Assembly: GCF_000227115.2 (NCBI RefSeq)
Contig: NC_016486.1
Coordinates: forward strand, 248,001-312,000
Direction of reading: 5' to 3'
Source of the DNA: Naumovozyma dairenensis CBS 421
Taxonomy: Eukaryota > Ascomycota > Saccharomycetes > Saccharomycetales > Saccharomycetaceae
DNA: 64,000 nucleotides
Part shown: positions 22,939 to 35,100 of the stretch, piece after piece
Layout of the letters: every line of letters begins with the position of its first letter
Position numbering within the stretch: position 1 is the first letter of the stretch
Position numbers and translations under genes: made by a program
Notes under the pieces: model-generated
The model's input: the letters and a program-made list of their open reading frames with translations, nothing else
What the model was told of the DNA's origin: nothing
Database searches by the model: none

Positions 22939-23667
22939 AGATAGATACTTGTATTAGATATACTACCTATAGTTCCTTTACTATTTTCAATAATTAATCA
23001 TTTGTGGTCTGTTATCGCGCATTTTCCCATCTGATACTCTTTTTATGGAGTATTTTGAAGTAACTTACGGCAATAGCTAAAAAGGGGTTTTTCAGTAAAA
23101 AATGATTTACGTTTCGCGATCGGTACATTCGCGGGCTGTCCGGACGATCCACTATGGGTCCATACAAAGTTTGCGACATGAGTTGCATTGTGTCACAATG
23201 ATTGGGAGATGAATGTCTCGAAAAAGACCAAAAAGAATTAGATACCATATATAGTTCCAGAAAAGAGGCATTCTTGTCAGCTTCAGTAGTTGATACATAC
23301 CTACCCTATGGGGTCCAGCTTAATCCTGTTGTACGTGTTAGACCCTTACCTTCCTCTATAGTGCATAAAACAATCTGCAGACTTTTTTTTTATTCTCAAG
23401 CATATATGGAGATAAACAAATATAGCATTAACCTTCCATGTATGGTAAAATTAGACTAGAAAGCCCAAGTAAATCAGAGCACAGGTTTTTAGGGAGGTAA
23501 TGAAAAACCATGGTAGAGCATTTTTCATATTGGTGAAATGATATTTTAAGAAAAGTATAAAATGGACTTATTTTTTCTCTACTGGGGACCCTGGCAGTTG
23601 ATTTTTGTTTTTAATATTTTATCTTCAAACAAAAAGGAAGAAAACCAGTAACATAAGCAACAACAAA

Positions 23668-24972
23668 ATGAAATCAGTTGCCATAAAACTTTTACTTGGA
23701 CTTTTAGTTCAATCTGCTACGTCTTCTGCTCTTTTACAGATTTCTTCCGATACTCTTCTGGACGAAGAAAAAACCATTTCCGGCGATATTACAGTTAATG
23801 CTGGCTCTTCTTTAATGATAAACCATGATGCTGAGTTATCCATCGAAAGTGGTACCATTGCAAACAACGGTAATCTATGTATCGGTACAACTGATACTGT
23901 AAGTGAGATGTCAATTGATATTGTTGCCAGAAATATCAACAACAAGGGAAACTTAATTATTGATAATGGAGACAGTGGTGATACTTCTACCAAGGTGACA
24001 ATTGGGTCATTGATTAACAGCGGGTTTTTACGTATGAATTTAAAGGACTCTAGTGAATCTTTCTCCGTTACTAAAAACTTTATCAATAGTGGTTATATTT
24101 TGCTAGGCCATGTTAGTGAGTTTGATAGTTTGTTGACATTTGAAGCCCCAAAGACCGGTATCCAAAACAATGGCACTATTGACGTTAGTGGTACTAATGT
24201 TACCATCAATGCTCCAATCACAGGTGGTGGTTGTATTTATGGAAATAGCATGGGTACTGATTTGACTATTGACACTGATTATTCCCTTGATCAGACGTTT
24301 TGGATGGAGAGTTCAGGTACAGATTCAAAAATTACGTTATTGGGTAGTGGTAAAAATATTCCTATTATCAGAGGGTTCGGTAAGAAATCAATGATTGTAT
24401 TAGGTAGAAACATTCCTACTTACAACGGTACTCTAACTCAACCATCCTATGATCCTGCCACAGGTATTGTGACCATTTCTAACATGTACGGTACTTTCCG
24501 AATTGACATTGGTAAGGGGTACGATGGAAGTAAAATCAGTGCTGCTGAACAAACTACTTGTGGCTCAGGTTCTTGTTACGCTCCTTCTTTGCAGTATAAT
24601 GGGGTGGAACCAGCTGCAGCAACTGAGAGACCAGCCAAGTGTGCTGCCAACCCAGACCTTTCTATGGCAGTATGCAGCACTTGTGTTTCTCCTTCTTCCT
24701 CTTCAGCTGTTTTCTCATCCCAACATTCAACCAGCTCTTCTGTTTCGGTTCCAGCGACTTCTATTCAGACAACTTCATCTGCTGTGGCGCAACACACTGT
24801 TTCTAAAGGTACCTCCTCTACCACCAATGATAATGGACAATGTGTTGTTACTGAAATCTCAACGGAATATTTTTCTACATTACATACTACTACTTATTTC
24901 TATACCACTGCTTCAACAATTACCGCTCCAGTGACAAGTACCTTTATTACTACTACTTACAGTAAGGTTTAG
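23668..24972 (+). CDS. Hyr1/Iff-type secreted cell-wall protein, no GPI anchor
   Basis: This 434-residue protein starts at the ATG 23668 (a TTG-opened extension to 23605 is not credible). A signal peptide (KLLLGLLVQSATSSA) is followed by the fold of the hyphally regulated cell-wall protein N-terminal domain: SGDITVNAGSSLMINHDAEL, GTIANNGNLCIG, NNKGNLIIDNGDSG, IQNNGTIDVSGTNVTI, GGGCIYGNSMGTDLT and IIRGFGKKSMIVLGRNIP. This is a beta-helical domain found in Candida Hyr/Iff and in some C. glabrata adhesin-like wall proteins. After residue 340 come Cys-containing and Ser/Thr-rich segments. The protein then ends at TTTYSKV with no hydrophobic C-terminal tail, so it should be secreted or loosely wall-associated unless the 3' end has been lost. 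A TATA-like GTATAAAATGG lies about 110 bp upstream of the ATG. Confidence 0.82.
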   Translation: MKSVAIKLLLGLLVQSATSSALLQISSDTLLDEEKTISGDITVNAGSSLMINHDAELSIESGTIANNGNLCIGTTDTVSEMSIDIVARNINNKGNLIIDNGDSGDTSTKVTIGSLINSGFLRMNLKDSSESFSVTKNFINSGYILLGHVSEFDSLLTFEAPKTGIQNNGTIDVSGTNVTINAPITGGGCIYGNSMGTDLTIDTDYSLDQTFWMESSGTDSKITLLGSGKNIPIIRGFGKKSMIVLGRNIPTYNGTLTQPSYDPATGIVTISNMYGTFRIDIGKGYDGSKISAAEQTTCGSGSCYAPSLQYNGVEPAAATERPAKCAANPDLSMAVCSTCVSPSSSSAVFSSQHSTSSSVSVPATSIQTTSSAVAQHTVSKGTSSTTNDNGQCVVTEISTEYFSTLHTTTYFYTTASTITAPVTSTFITTTYSKV

Positions 24973-26880
24973 AACCCCGCCCCCCTTCCGCCAAATGGAT
25001 AATTTCATTGCTTGGCTGGTTTTTCAAATTGATAACGTGAAGTATACCCTTTTTTTCTATATAGCTTTTAACTTATAAGCAAATGTATATATGTATACAT
25101 GATGGACATAGTAATCTGGTATTTGTTGATATATAACTCTTAATATCTTCGTGACAGCTTAGATGAAATGAAACTAGACTGTATATTTATTAATAGCCAG
25201 ACACACGCAACACATTGGGCTTAATGGTTCTATTCTACTTTTTTATCAATGATAGCTTAGGAAGCTTCAGTAAGGGAAAAACAAATGGATCACTTGGCCT
25301 TGAAACCATTTATATTCGAAGAGTATGAGCTCGAGTTTCAAAAATGGAATATATGCCTATTGAATTAGCGTAAATATGTGCTGTAATTTATGGTAGGTAG
25401 TTATGGTGTCATAGTAAGGTTGACGTCTCTCTTGTGTATGGATTGATAGTCTGAAATATTATGAGTTTATGACGTTTGTTGGAATACATGTAATAATTGT
25501 TGCGAACAACGTAAAACATAGCGTATGAATTCATACCGACTAATCTATTTATAATATCTGGGAAATTTTCTATTAAAGCTTTGAAAGTCTTATATTTGAG
25601 ATTGTATCCTACTATCCGATGCATATAATGCAATTTTAAAGTAACGAAGGATTAAGTACTCAATTAATCAAGTAAGTAAATAAGTACTTTATCACAAGAA
25701 TGCAATCATAAAAAGAACACCGACATAAACAAGAACTAAGGAAGTCAAGCCGATTAAACTGACGGCATAGTCATGGTTAGACAGTGTCCCCAACACTGCC
25801 ACTACAAAACTTTTGATGATTTCTGATTATGTCATGTCTAAAACATCTATTACGTGAAAGAGATCATTATCGTGAAATTGACACATTAGATTGTGCTTGA
25901 CTGTTGTATTATTGTATTTGAAGTCTACACAATCTTTTCTGCGGGTACCACCAATTGCAAGCAGACCAAACACTTCCTTATTTGTTCGGAGATGAGATCA
26001 TGCTAGTACTGATTTTCTATCTGAACTGTCTCGCAGGTTTATATAAGGCGCAAACGAGGCGACATATCAGATTGATAAATTTCCTTAATCTTTTGATCCG
26101 ATATCCCAAGCAATTAGGGTCTAAAGGCCAGGTATTAGTATTCGAGATAAAAGAATTTCCATAGAAGTATACGTAATATATTCATACCGTTATCTTGCGT
26201 TATTTTCTATTTAGGGATGTATAGGTAACACTTTCTAAACATCAATATGTATGGACTACAAAATCCAACAAGATAGCACGCGTCATGCTGCCCAAGGTCT
26301 GTATAGAGAAGAAAAAGGTCGAAGAGGTAACGTATATATGTATAAAATACAGATGATTTTTTCTTTCTTAGAGTTCAAAATGTTGTTAGTGCACCAGTGT
26401 AAAAACAAATAATAAACCCCACTTCAAACTTCGTTGGTGTTGTCATTTCTCAGAACAATCGGTTCAGCAGATTTTAGTGAAAAGCAAATAATACGTATAT
26501 CTTTTCGAAATAAGCAAAGAAAAACTCTTTATCCTGCATACGTGAAAATAATACACAGATGTCGGTTTCTTGATACTTATAATGAACGTTATAAGTTACT
26601 AATCAAAGGATTCAAAATGAACTTCTTTTCATTAGGAATCGCAACGGGGGATACAAAGACTGCTTGGAAAATTCAAAAAATAAAACCTTGAAGTATATGT
26701 CAAAGATAAAGCCAGGATTGAATAATACCAGAAATTTATATTAATTGAATTGTCAATCGTTCCTTACCATATGACATCATTCAGTAACGGCCCTTTCTGG
26801 GAATAATAAACTAAGGCACGTTTATGTTATGAGTATTTGATTATCATCCGGCAGTTTTAATGCATTTACCGTTGCCTGTT
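24973..26880. other. Intergenic region between the wall-protein gene and MTW1
   Basis: This is 1.9 kb with no complete gene that I can support. A minus-strand stop-to-stop frame at 25692-25826 (44 codons, no ATG) reads as a hydrophobic segment with good-looking codons and is discussed as a finding. The remaining frames of 60-85 codons are unremarkable. Confidence 0.45.
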
Positions 26881-27834
26881 TTATTCTATCTTCTTAAGTA
26901 ATGTAACATCAGCATCTTCTACAACAACTTCAAATTCGTTAGTATCTTTCCTTGTATTTTTCATTTCATCTATAGCTACTGCTATTGTATTGCTTTTAAT
27001 ATTGATTTCGCCTATTTGTCTCCTTATGGAATTTAAAATCGTTTGCGTAGCTGATTCGATATATTGTGAACGGGAGTTCGGTCTAGGGGCAGATAGAATA
27101 TCTGTCTGTTCATTATTTATCATACTGTCAGGAACTTCGTCTTCCTTCTGTTTCAATGCCGTTTTCCCTCCCAATATATTCATGATTTCTTCTGTAGAAC
27201 AATTTTCCTCACTATCGATATACAATTGCTGTAATTGATTTGTTAAGAATTTCATGGTATCATCTAATGGTTTTAAAGAATTAAAGATTTCTGTATATTT
27301 CGTTTCATCCTTATTACAGTGAATCATCATTTGTACTAAGTTCTTGAATTTTTTCACTTTGATAATGAGTTTCTTAACTTTTATAATTTCTGATTTTAGT
27401 TTAATATTTTTAGAGAATTCTTCTTCAATTTTCAGTACAGTATCTTGAAATTCTAGTTCATTCTTTCTTTGTTCTCTCTCGTTTACTATAACGAGACCTC
27501 GTTGGTATGGTAACCTAAACACATCTTTCTTTGTATCTAATAAGTCTTGTGGTATTCGTAGCACATTTCTTAAAATATACAGTTCCAATTTATCGAAATT
27601 TTTATCGACGGAATATTCCAAAAGAGTTTCCAGTTTAGCCATCCCGATCTTAATCTCTTCAGTATAATCTTTCCCTTGAACTATACTCTTCCTTATTAAA
27701 TACTTTTCCATGGCAGCGGTACATCGATACATTATTTCATTGACAGCATTAATTATATCGTCAACCAAAGATACCGGTGGATATTGTAGAAAGCTAGTCA
27801 ATATTGACGTTGATTCCATAGTAGGCGCCGCCAT
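26881..27834 (-). CDS. MTW1: Mtw1, kinetochore MIND complex subunit
   Basis: Mtw1 (MIS12 family) is a core subunit of the MIND complex that links centromeric chromatin to the Ndc80 complex. The protein has 317 residues starting MAAPTMESTSILTSFLQYPP. The first 110 residues (LVDDIINAVNEIMYRCTAAM, KLETLLEYSVDKNFDKLELY, ILRNVLRIPQ) are nearly those of S. cerevisiae Mtw1. The rest is coiled-coil-like with LKPLDDTMKFLTNQLQQLY conserved. I chose the ATG at 27832-27834 because it matches the family N-terminus; the frame is open for 51 codons upstream only from a TTG. Relative to CDC24-CDC19 its orientation is opposite to that in S. cerevisiae, and it lies on the other side of RBG1. Confidence 0.95.
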   Translation of the reverse strand: MAAPTMESTSILTSFLQYPPVSLVDDIINAVNEIMYRCTAAMEKYLIRKSIVQGKDYTEEIKIGMAKLETLLEYSVDKNFDKLELYILRNVLRIPQDLLDTKKDVFRLPYQRGLVIVNEREQRKNELEFQDTVLKIEEEFSKNIKLKSEIIKVKKLIIKVKKFKNLVQMMIHCNKDETKYTEIFNSLKPLDDTMKFLTNQLQQLYIDSEENCSTEEIMNILGGKTALKQKEDEVPDSMINNEQTDILSAPRPNSRSQYIESATQTILNSIRRQIGEINIKSNTIAVAIDEMKNTRKDTNEFEVVVEDADVTLLKKIE

Positions 27835-29700
27835 TGTTTGTTTATTGTTATGCAGTAAATCAAGCAACCCTATGTCACTAATGATAATTCCCCTTTTAAT
27901 AGTGGGTAGGTTCACCTCTTTGTCTTCACTCTTATGTTTATCGTAGTTCCCTCTTGTTCTCGAACTGCTTACAGTTATAGCCTTCAATCCATAACTCCAA
28001 AATATTTTCTATTCCTCTCTTTAAAGTTGGCGCGTGCCGTTAATGTTAATAGTGACATTATAAGACAACTGTTAAAAGTGTATCCCAGTACATACATACG
28101 TCAACTTTGCCTTCACATCTTTAATCAATAACTGTTCTGTATGGTCACTTCTGCCATTTCGTTTTCTATATAAATATAGAGTGTTTAATTAAATAATAAT
28201 CCTTCCGAACTTGCACTAATTTATCATCGGACACCTTAAATTCCTTTTAAAAAAGGTAAAAGTAAACACTTTTCTTCGACTTTGGTAAATTGTTTTCAAA
28301 CCAGACACCAGACCCCAACAAGCTTGTTGTTATGGGTGTTGTATATTGATATAGATGGTTTAGAAAGCTCTATAAAGAAAATTAAAAAGAGAGCTAAGCA
28401 AAAGATTACAATCTGAGTCCGCCTCTCTCTATCTATATTTCTATTACACCTCAATATGTTCTATTTCTGAAAAATAAAGAGATATATAAGAAGATAAGAA
28501 AATTTTGCCTTGGAGTCTACCTTATTCTTCTTTTCTTATATCTAGAAATTTATTGGATTTATAAAGAGGTAACCACTAAGCTATTGTCAGAAGAAAAAAT
28601 TACGTTCAACAAGCATTACTCTTAATTCCGAATGACAATGACCTCAGTCAAACACATTATTGATTTCTCCTAGTTTAAGGGAGATGTCTAGATGGTTTAC
28701 AGTATTCTTCTACCTTCGATCCTGGCATCATCCTCGACCTTAAAACCGTTATGCTTCGAAAGGACGGGAACGCAGTCGAACAAGCAATTCATTCCCAAGA
28801 CAACCAAGGGGTTTTTGAGCCTTGTAAAATATGATATCATCATGTTAATTCGCCAAGAGCAAAAAAGTTGCCAAGTCTGAATTAGATCACATATAATGGA
28901 AAAAGCGGAGTTAGTTTGTGTTGGTGTTGCTCCCTTAATATTCGATTACCTCATTCGGGTTTTTGTGGATGGTGTGCGGGCGCTATCATGTTTAATGTTT
29001 TTGAAGAGATCGGAGTTTGTTTTTTTGTTTTGGTGACAGCCGTTGTTTGGTTCTGCGAGGCTTTCACTGCGGCGTCACACTATCTTCTCTGACACCATCT
29101 ATACATTGGCAAAATGAATACAATAGTGGTATCAGGACCTGACTATCAGATAGAAAATGATATTCCTTCCTTATCGTTGGTAGTTTTGGAAAACAATTAA
29201 TGCAAAGTACCTATTATGGGAATAAATAAGGGCACATTCTGAAGTTATTAACCGATTAATTACGTGCCTGCGCAAAAATACAAGAAAAATACAGCGAAAA
29301 CAAAAACAGAAACACTCCAAGTCCAGCATATTGAGGTTCAGAACCTTCGTTAATCCTAAAATGGCCTTCCAAACATTGGAAAAAAAAATTGGATGTTCTT
29401 TTAAAATACAAGTCAACTTTTCCTTCAATTGAAGTTATCGACTTTTTTCCCCAAATATAAAAAGGCCTTTGACTTTCCAATAATTGTTTTCTTCCCTTCA
29501 TACTCTTTCTTATTAATCAAGAGTTTGATGTTATAATTTTTATCAAGTTTTATAAAAAACAAATTTAATAAAGATTAATCTGTCATTCGCTCAATAATCA
29601 AAGACTAAAAATAATAACCAATTTAATTTCAAACTAGTTGATTGTTATTTATTGCTATAACAAAAAATATATAAACCAAAACAATAACTATAACAAAGAA
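27835..29700. other. Intergenic region upstream of MTW1
   Basis: This is 1.9 kb of mostly AT-rich DNA. FUN12, which is between RBG1 and MTW1 in S. cerevisiae, is absent. The stretch 28690-28880 has overlapping ATG-started frames on both strands (plus 28692-28880; minus 28697-28843, including NPLVVLGMNCLFDCVPVLS). I recognise neither, and at most one can be coding. Confidence 0.4.
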
Positions 29701-30200
29701 ATGAAGTACTTCCTGAAATATAGTGGAATCTGGGGACGAGGAAGAGAACGTTAAATTCATGGCCAAACGGTCTAGGATATGATGACGAAAAACTGGCCGA
29801 AAGAAAGGGTGAACGTCCTATTTACTCTCCAAGTTTTGTTAATCCAAGAGAAATAGTGTTTGCCCCGAATGCCCCTTATCTCTGGGGAGCATATTCGGTA
29901 GCAAAACCTAATGGTTTATTTCCTGATGGGAACGATATAGGAAGACCAGTACAGTTTTTTTCTGCCACTTCTGAAGATTTTATTGACGATGACACTGATG
30001 ACGGAAAAGTCCCTTGCCCTTTGTGTCCGAAAAGATTGGCGACTGTCTCTCACATGAAGCAACACTTTCGTGATAAGCACACGGATATCCGACACTACGC
30101 TTGCGACGTGTGCGGAGAACGGTTCAAAAGGTCGGACCACGTAACGAAGCATTTGAACGGAAAAAATGCCTGCAAAGGACCGCAACCTAATAAGGAATAA
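29701..30200 (+). CDS. Small two-finger C2H2 protein (one frameshift near the 5' end)
   Basis: The end of the frame encodes two classical C2H2 fingers: CPLCPKRLATVSHMKQHFRDKH and then CDVCGERFKRSDHVTKHLN ending in NACKG. The second resembles stress-type factors, but I do not recognise an orthologue. The finger frame is open from 29724 and reads like protein (LGYDDEKLAERKGERPIYS) but has no ATG. An ATG at 29701 opens MKYFLKYSGIW in another frame that stops at 29752. One extra G in the GGGG run at 29732-29735 would join the two into about 166 residues. I therefore give the joined span, and the start is inferred. It lies where FUN12 might be expected and is probably a nucleic-acid-binding regulator. 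Confidence 0.6.
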
Positions 30201-30628
30201 AACATTGGGTCTTTGTTTTACTTTTGTTAACATTCTGTCTTAGTAAAGTATTATATACCTATGTAACCACTTTTATTAGACAAATAAGCCACAAAAACAT
30301 TAGGATAAACAGGCTCTATGTAATATATTACGTCTAATATATAAAATATTTTCTGGACAGGAAATGCGGAACTTCTATACAGCTTTATATGAATGCGTAG
30401 TTATTTGTAACCGACAGAACGGGATCATCAGGCGGAGCGGCTTAGAGAAAGTAGATAGTAATTAATAATAGAATACTAATGCTGTTTAAGCTACCGCGTA
30501 ATTTGGAACTTCGATTTAGTTTAAGATAGGCTCATAAAGATGCTTGTTTTCTCTTTTCTTATCAACATATTATATAAACTTGACATAAGAAATTAAAGTT
30601 ACATATACTTTTACAAACAAAAATGTAA
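30201..30628. other. Spacer between the C2H2 gene and RBG1
   Basis: This is 428 bp between the ends of two convergent genes. It is AT-rich, with nothing further that I can identify. Confidence 0.45.
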
Positions 30629-31737
30629 CTATTTCTTTAAAATAGTAACTACATCTTCATCTTCTAAAATATGACTCAACCCAACGTACTGCGGTTGATG
30701 CTTAACACTACTACCATAAACCAATGCATTTCTGAAATCATCGACCAAAGATTTATGAATTTGATTACAAAAATCTCTGACTGAGCAACGATCAGATCTT
30801 AAGACAACCGGATCTGTAAAATCTGGAATTCTACCTTTTGGCTTTGTGTAAATACGGACTAGATTTAATCGATCCCACATAACTTGCAATAGTTCATCCA
30901 AATTCCATTCTTTCCCAGAAGATATAGGAACTGCATTTGGGATTCTATATAGTAATTCTAATTCTTCCAATGATAAAGAATCAATCTTGTTTAAGACGTA
31001 AATTGCTGGCATATATCTTCTACTTGGAGCCTCTAAAACATCAATTAAGTCATCGACGGTAGCGTCACATCTAAATGCCAACTCTGCACTATTTATTCTA
31101 TATTCACTCATGACAGCTCTAATTTCATCAGCTCCCAAATGAGTTAATGGAACAGTATTGGTAATGGAGATACCACCTTTCTCTTTCTTTTTAATTAAAA
31201 TATCTGGAGGTGTCTTGTTTAAACGGATACCAACACCTTCCAATTCTTTCTCAATAATTTGTTTATGCTGTAATGGTTTGTTCACATCTAAGACAATAAA
31301 TAACAGATTACATGTTCTTGCAACAGCAATTACTTGTTTACCACGGCCACGTCCATCCTTGGCACCATCGATAATACCAGGTAAATCTAACATTTGAATC
31401 TTTGCACCCTTGTAACGAATAACACCAGGCACTGTTACTAAAGTGGTAAATTCATATTCTGCCACTTCAGATTCTGTCCCAGTCAATTTAGATAATAAAG
31501 TCGATTTACCGACTGACGGGAACCCCACGAACCCAACACTGGCGACACCTGTTCTTGCAACATCAAAACCAACCCCAGCACCACCTCCGGAACCTGCAGA
31601 CGCACTGGTTAACAGTTCTCTTCTTAATTTGGCTAATTTAGCCTTTAATTGACCCAAATGGAAAGAAGTGGCTTTGTTCTTTTGGGTCTTGGCCATTTCA
31701 TCTTCGATGGCCTTTATTTTTCTACAGTTGTAGACAT
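30629..31737 (-). CDS. RBG1: Rbg1, DRG-family translation-associated GTPase (one frameshift at codon 8)
   Basis: Rbg1 is a highly conserved GTPase that works with Tma46 on translating ribosomes. G1 is [16 protein letters not shown], followed by [11 protein letters not shown]3 [16 protein letters not shown] and G4 NKID. The TGS domain follows, with [34 protein letters not shown] and [12 protein letters not shown] at the end. The uninterrupted frame starts at the ATG 31696 ([11 protein letters not shown], 355 residues), but yeast Rbg1 has 14 more residues upstream. Just upstream, MSTTVEK is encoded from the ATG at 31735-31737 and then hits TAA. One extra T (plus strand) in the run at 31717-31721 restores KAIEDE and exactly 369 codons, the S. 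cerevisiae length. Confidence 0.95.
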
Positions 31738-32164
31738 GGTGGTATCAATGAATTTATAATATACAGTTACTGGTTCCCTCTGCCAAGATTGATCTTTATG
31801 TTGACTAAAAATCTTCAGAGTTAATGCTTCTTCTCTATACAATTTTGCTAAATATCTGTTCAAAATCTCAATCTCATCGATTTTTCAATTGTCCATATGT
31901 TGAAAAAAAAGTATAGACGTAAAAAATGATCAGTTTGGGATACCCGCAAAATACATTATGGGTAATACAAATGAACGAGCCTCTTTCTTTGGTTAATACA
32001 GAAAGTGTTACTAATAGTAGGAGTAAGAGAGGTATTATCTATTTTAAAGCAAATGTATTACTATATATTATTGTACAAACCGTTTACAAAATAATGTATT
32101 AATTGATATCTATTATTTTTTATGCTATTTTATTTTATTACTATTTTTTTTTGCTACTACCGTT
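31738..32164. other. RPA190-RBG1 spacer
   Basis: These 427 bp hold the RBG1 promoter and the RPA190 terminator. They are AT-rich, and I saw no specific motif worth calling. Confidence 0.4.
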
Positions 32165-35100
32165 TCATACTGCGTTTGGAACCTTGGCCAAAATATCGAA
32201 TGAACCTGTCCCGACATTGTTTAATTTACCCATAACAATTCTAGCAGATGGACTCTCTAGTTCTTCACGCTCATTGTCCAAAACAGCCTTAGTCAAAAAT
32301 TGTAAAGTAGTTTCATATGACATTTTCATTAATGAGGAAGTTGAAGATTCCATACCTTGTCTATTGAAAGCTAAGTAAGTACCTTGTCTTGTCATCATAT
32401 CGGCAATTAAATCTAAATGTCTATATGAAACAGAAATAGCATAACGTGAGAAAACATTGTTTATTTCATTAACAATAGTATTTCTAGCAGCTTCAACACC
32501 GTATGTCTTCAACACTGAAGCAACATCATTGGAAGTAATACCGTCAACGTCAATGAAAGCTTCTTGGTCCCACATAGCTTCGAAGTTAACACCTTCTGTA
32601 ACTAATACACGTTTACCATTTTCTGGTTCTGGGTGAACACAACGGTCAATATGTGGAACTTCTCTGATAATACATTTTTTACAAATATCTTCAATAATGT
32701 TAACCATTAATAACTTTTCAGTATCAGCGGCCAATTCAATTCTAAATTCACACCATTTACCGTGTTCATCATCGAAATTATATTTGGTAACAAATCTATG
32801 ATTGGTGACCATAGCAGATTGACGATCACGTTGAGTTTTCGTCATATTCTTATTTGCTTCGGCAATAGTAGAATCAAGATAGTTATCCATATCGACATCC
32901 TCGGATTCTTCATTATCAGAAACGGATTCAGCATCTGAATTCATGTCAGAATTCATTTCTTCATCTGACTTTTCAGCTTCTCTCATTGTTTCAAGTTCAT
33001 CATCATCTGGATCTTCGTAAGAAACAGCTTGCTTAGTCTTCTTTTGATAATCTTCCTCGTCACCATCTTCAGCAGATTTCTTAGAATTGATGGTTTCCAT
33101 AGCACCTAAAGCAGTTTGAGACTTTGGAACAGCAATACCAATATCAAGAACAGTGGTTTTCTTTTGCTTCTTAACTTCTTTAACAATAACCGCTTCAAGA
33201 GCATGAATGAATTTGACAGCTATCACATTTTGTAATTCAACCTTAGAAACATCATATTCACCATTGTATTCTTCTTCGTCAAAGAATTTCATATTAATAG
33301 CATAGGAACGTGCGCTTGTGTTATTAGCAGTAGAACCAGTAGTTTCAGTAACTGTTACTTTATCTATAACTTCACTTAAGACAACCTTAGAAATAGATTT
33401 ACAGAAAGTATCAGCTTGCTCATCAGAAACATCTTGCCATATAGGTAAAGTCATTTGAGGAGTTTTGATCGCAGCAGAAGCTGTCATAATAATTTCTCTC
33501 ATACGTGGAATACCTAATGTAACGTTAGCAGCACCGTGACCAGCAAAATGGAAAGTATTCAATGTCATCTGAGTAGATGGCTCACCAACAGATTGGGAGG
33601 CAATAATACCAACAGCTTCACCTGGATTGATTAGAGAACGCATATATTTCAATTGCATCAAGGCTCTGAATTTCTTTTCACTGACGTTGTCATGAGATTT
33701 GAATAATTTTGAATTCTTGTCCAAATAAGATTCTAATTTATCTTGAAACTTTTCAGAAACAGAACCTAAGTATTTAGCAGGGTTAAATTTAGACAATACC
33801 GGATCATACTTGGTTGCATTTTTATGATGAGCTTCTTTAGCGTGTTTCTTTCTATTTTTCAAAGTCTTCTTAGAATATTTCAAAGCCGTTTCCACATCAA
33901 GATGCTCAATCAATGCTGATGGATTATATTTATTTAATAATGCATCGTAGTTATCTAAACAGAAATCGAATTCAGTCATGTGCGATTCCTTTGTAACATC
34001 GACTGCATCACCACCATACAAGAATTGAATTAAAGTACCATCACCATCTCTAACACTGTTATCGTAAGATACATGTACACCTTCTAGCTGCTTCGTCAAA
34101 CAACGTTGTAAATAACCAGATCTTGATGTTTTAACTGCAGTATCAATCAAACCTTCACGACCTGCCATACAATGGAAATAGTATTCTTGAGGTTTAATAC
34201 CAGAGTAGAAACGACCCTTGATATAACCACCAGCCATAGCATCCGTTTCATATGGTTTGAAGGATGGCAAAGTTTTACCACTTACCATAACTGGAACTCT
34301 TCTACCTTCTAAAGCTTGTTGACCCAATAAACACATAATTTGGGAAACGTTAACATTGGAACCCTTAGCACCAGATAATGCCATAGCTTGCATAGAGTTG
34401 TAAGGGAACTTCTTCATTGTACCGTCAGGAACACACTTCGAAACAACTTTAGATGTAATGGAGTTAACCTTAGAAGAAGTGACAGCATCTAAAATACCAG
34501 ACTTGTTGTTATCACGTAGGATTTCTTCTAGACGTTTCAATAATTCTGCATCATCAGCAGCAGTATCTTTATCAAGATTTGTAACTTCAGCGGCAGCTTC
34601 ACGACCAGTATCAACGGATGTTTTCAAAATATCAGATCTCCATTTATTACCTTCTTCACTTAAACGTAAATCATCCATACCACAAGTGAATGCAGTGGAC
34701 ATAATGTAATTCGTAAATAGTCTTCCTAAAACTGACAAGACTTTGGCAGCAATACTTGGACCATAGACTTCATGCAAAGAATGAACAATACCGAACTTGG
34801 AAGCACCATATTGAGATTTATCTAAAATACCACATAATAACTCACCATTCTTGAAAAGAACTTCATTTTCGTTGGAGCTCTTACCCCAGTATTCATTCTT
34901 AATTTTGTTAGACGATGTTAAATTAATACCTGGCATATCAGCGGGAGTAACATTCAACAAAACAGTACTAATGATTTGTTTACCAGTCCACAATGGAACA
35001 GGCTTATAAATAGTAGGTGGAAGAGTAATCAGTTTTGGTCTAGTGGCATGGCCATCTTCGGGACGAATACATCCATAGATATATTGCTGATATTGTTCTC

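Noticed and set aside
27835..27987. 51-codon N-terminal extension of MTW1
   Set aside because: It starts at TTG and has no counterpart in Mtw1; the internal ATG matches the family N-terminus exactly.
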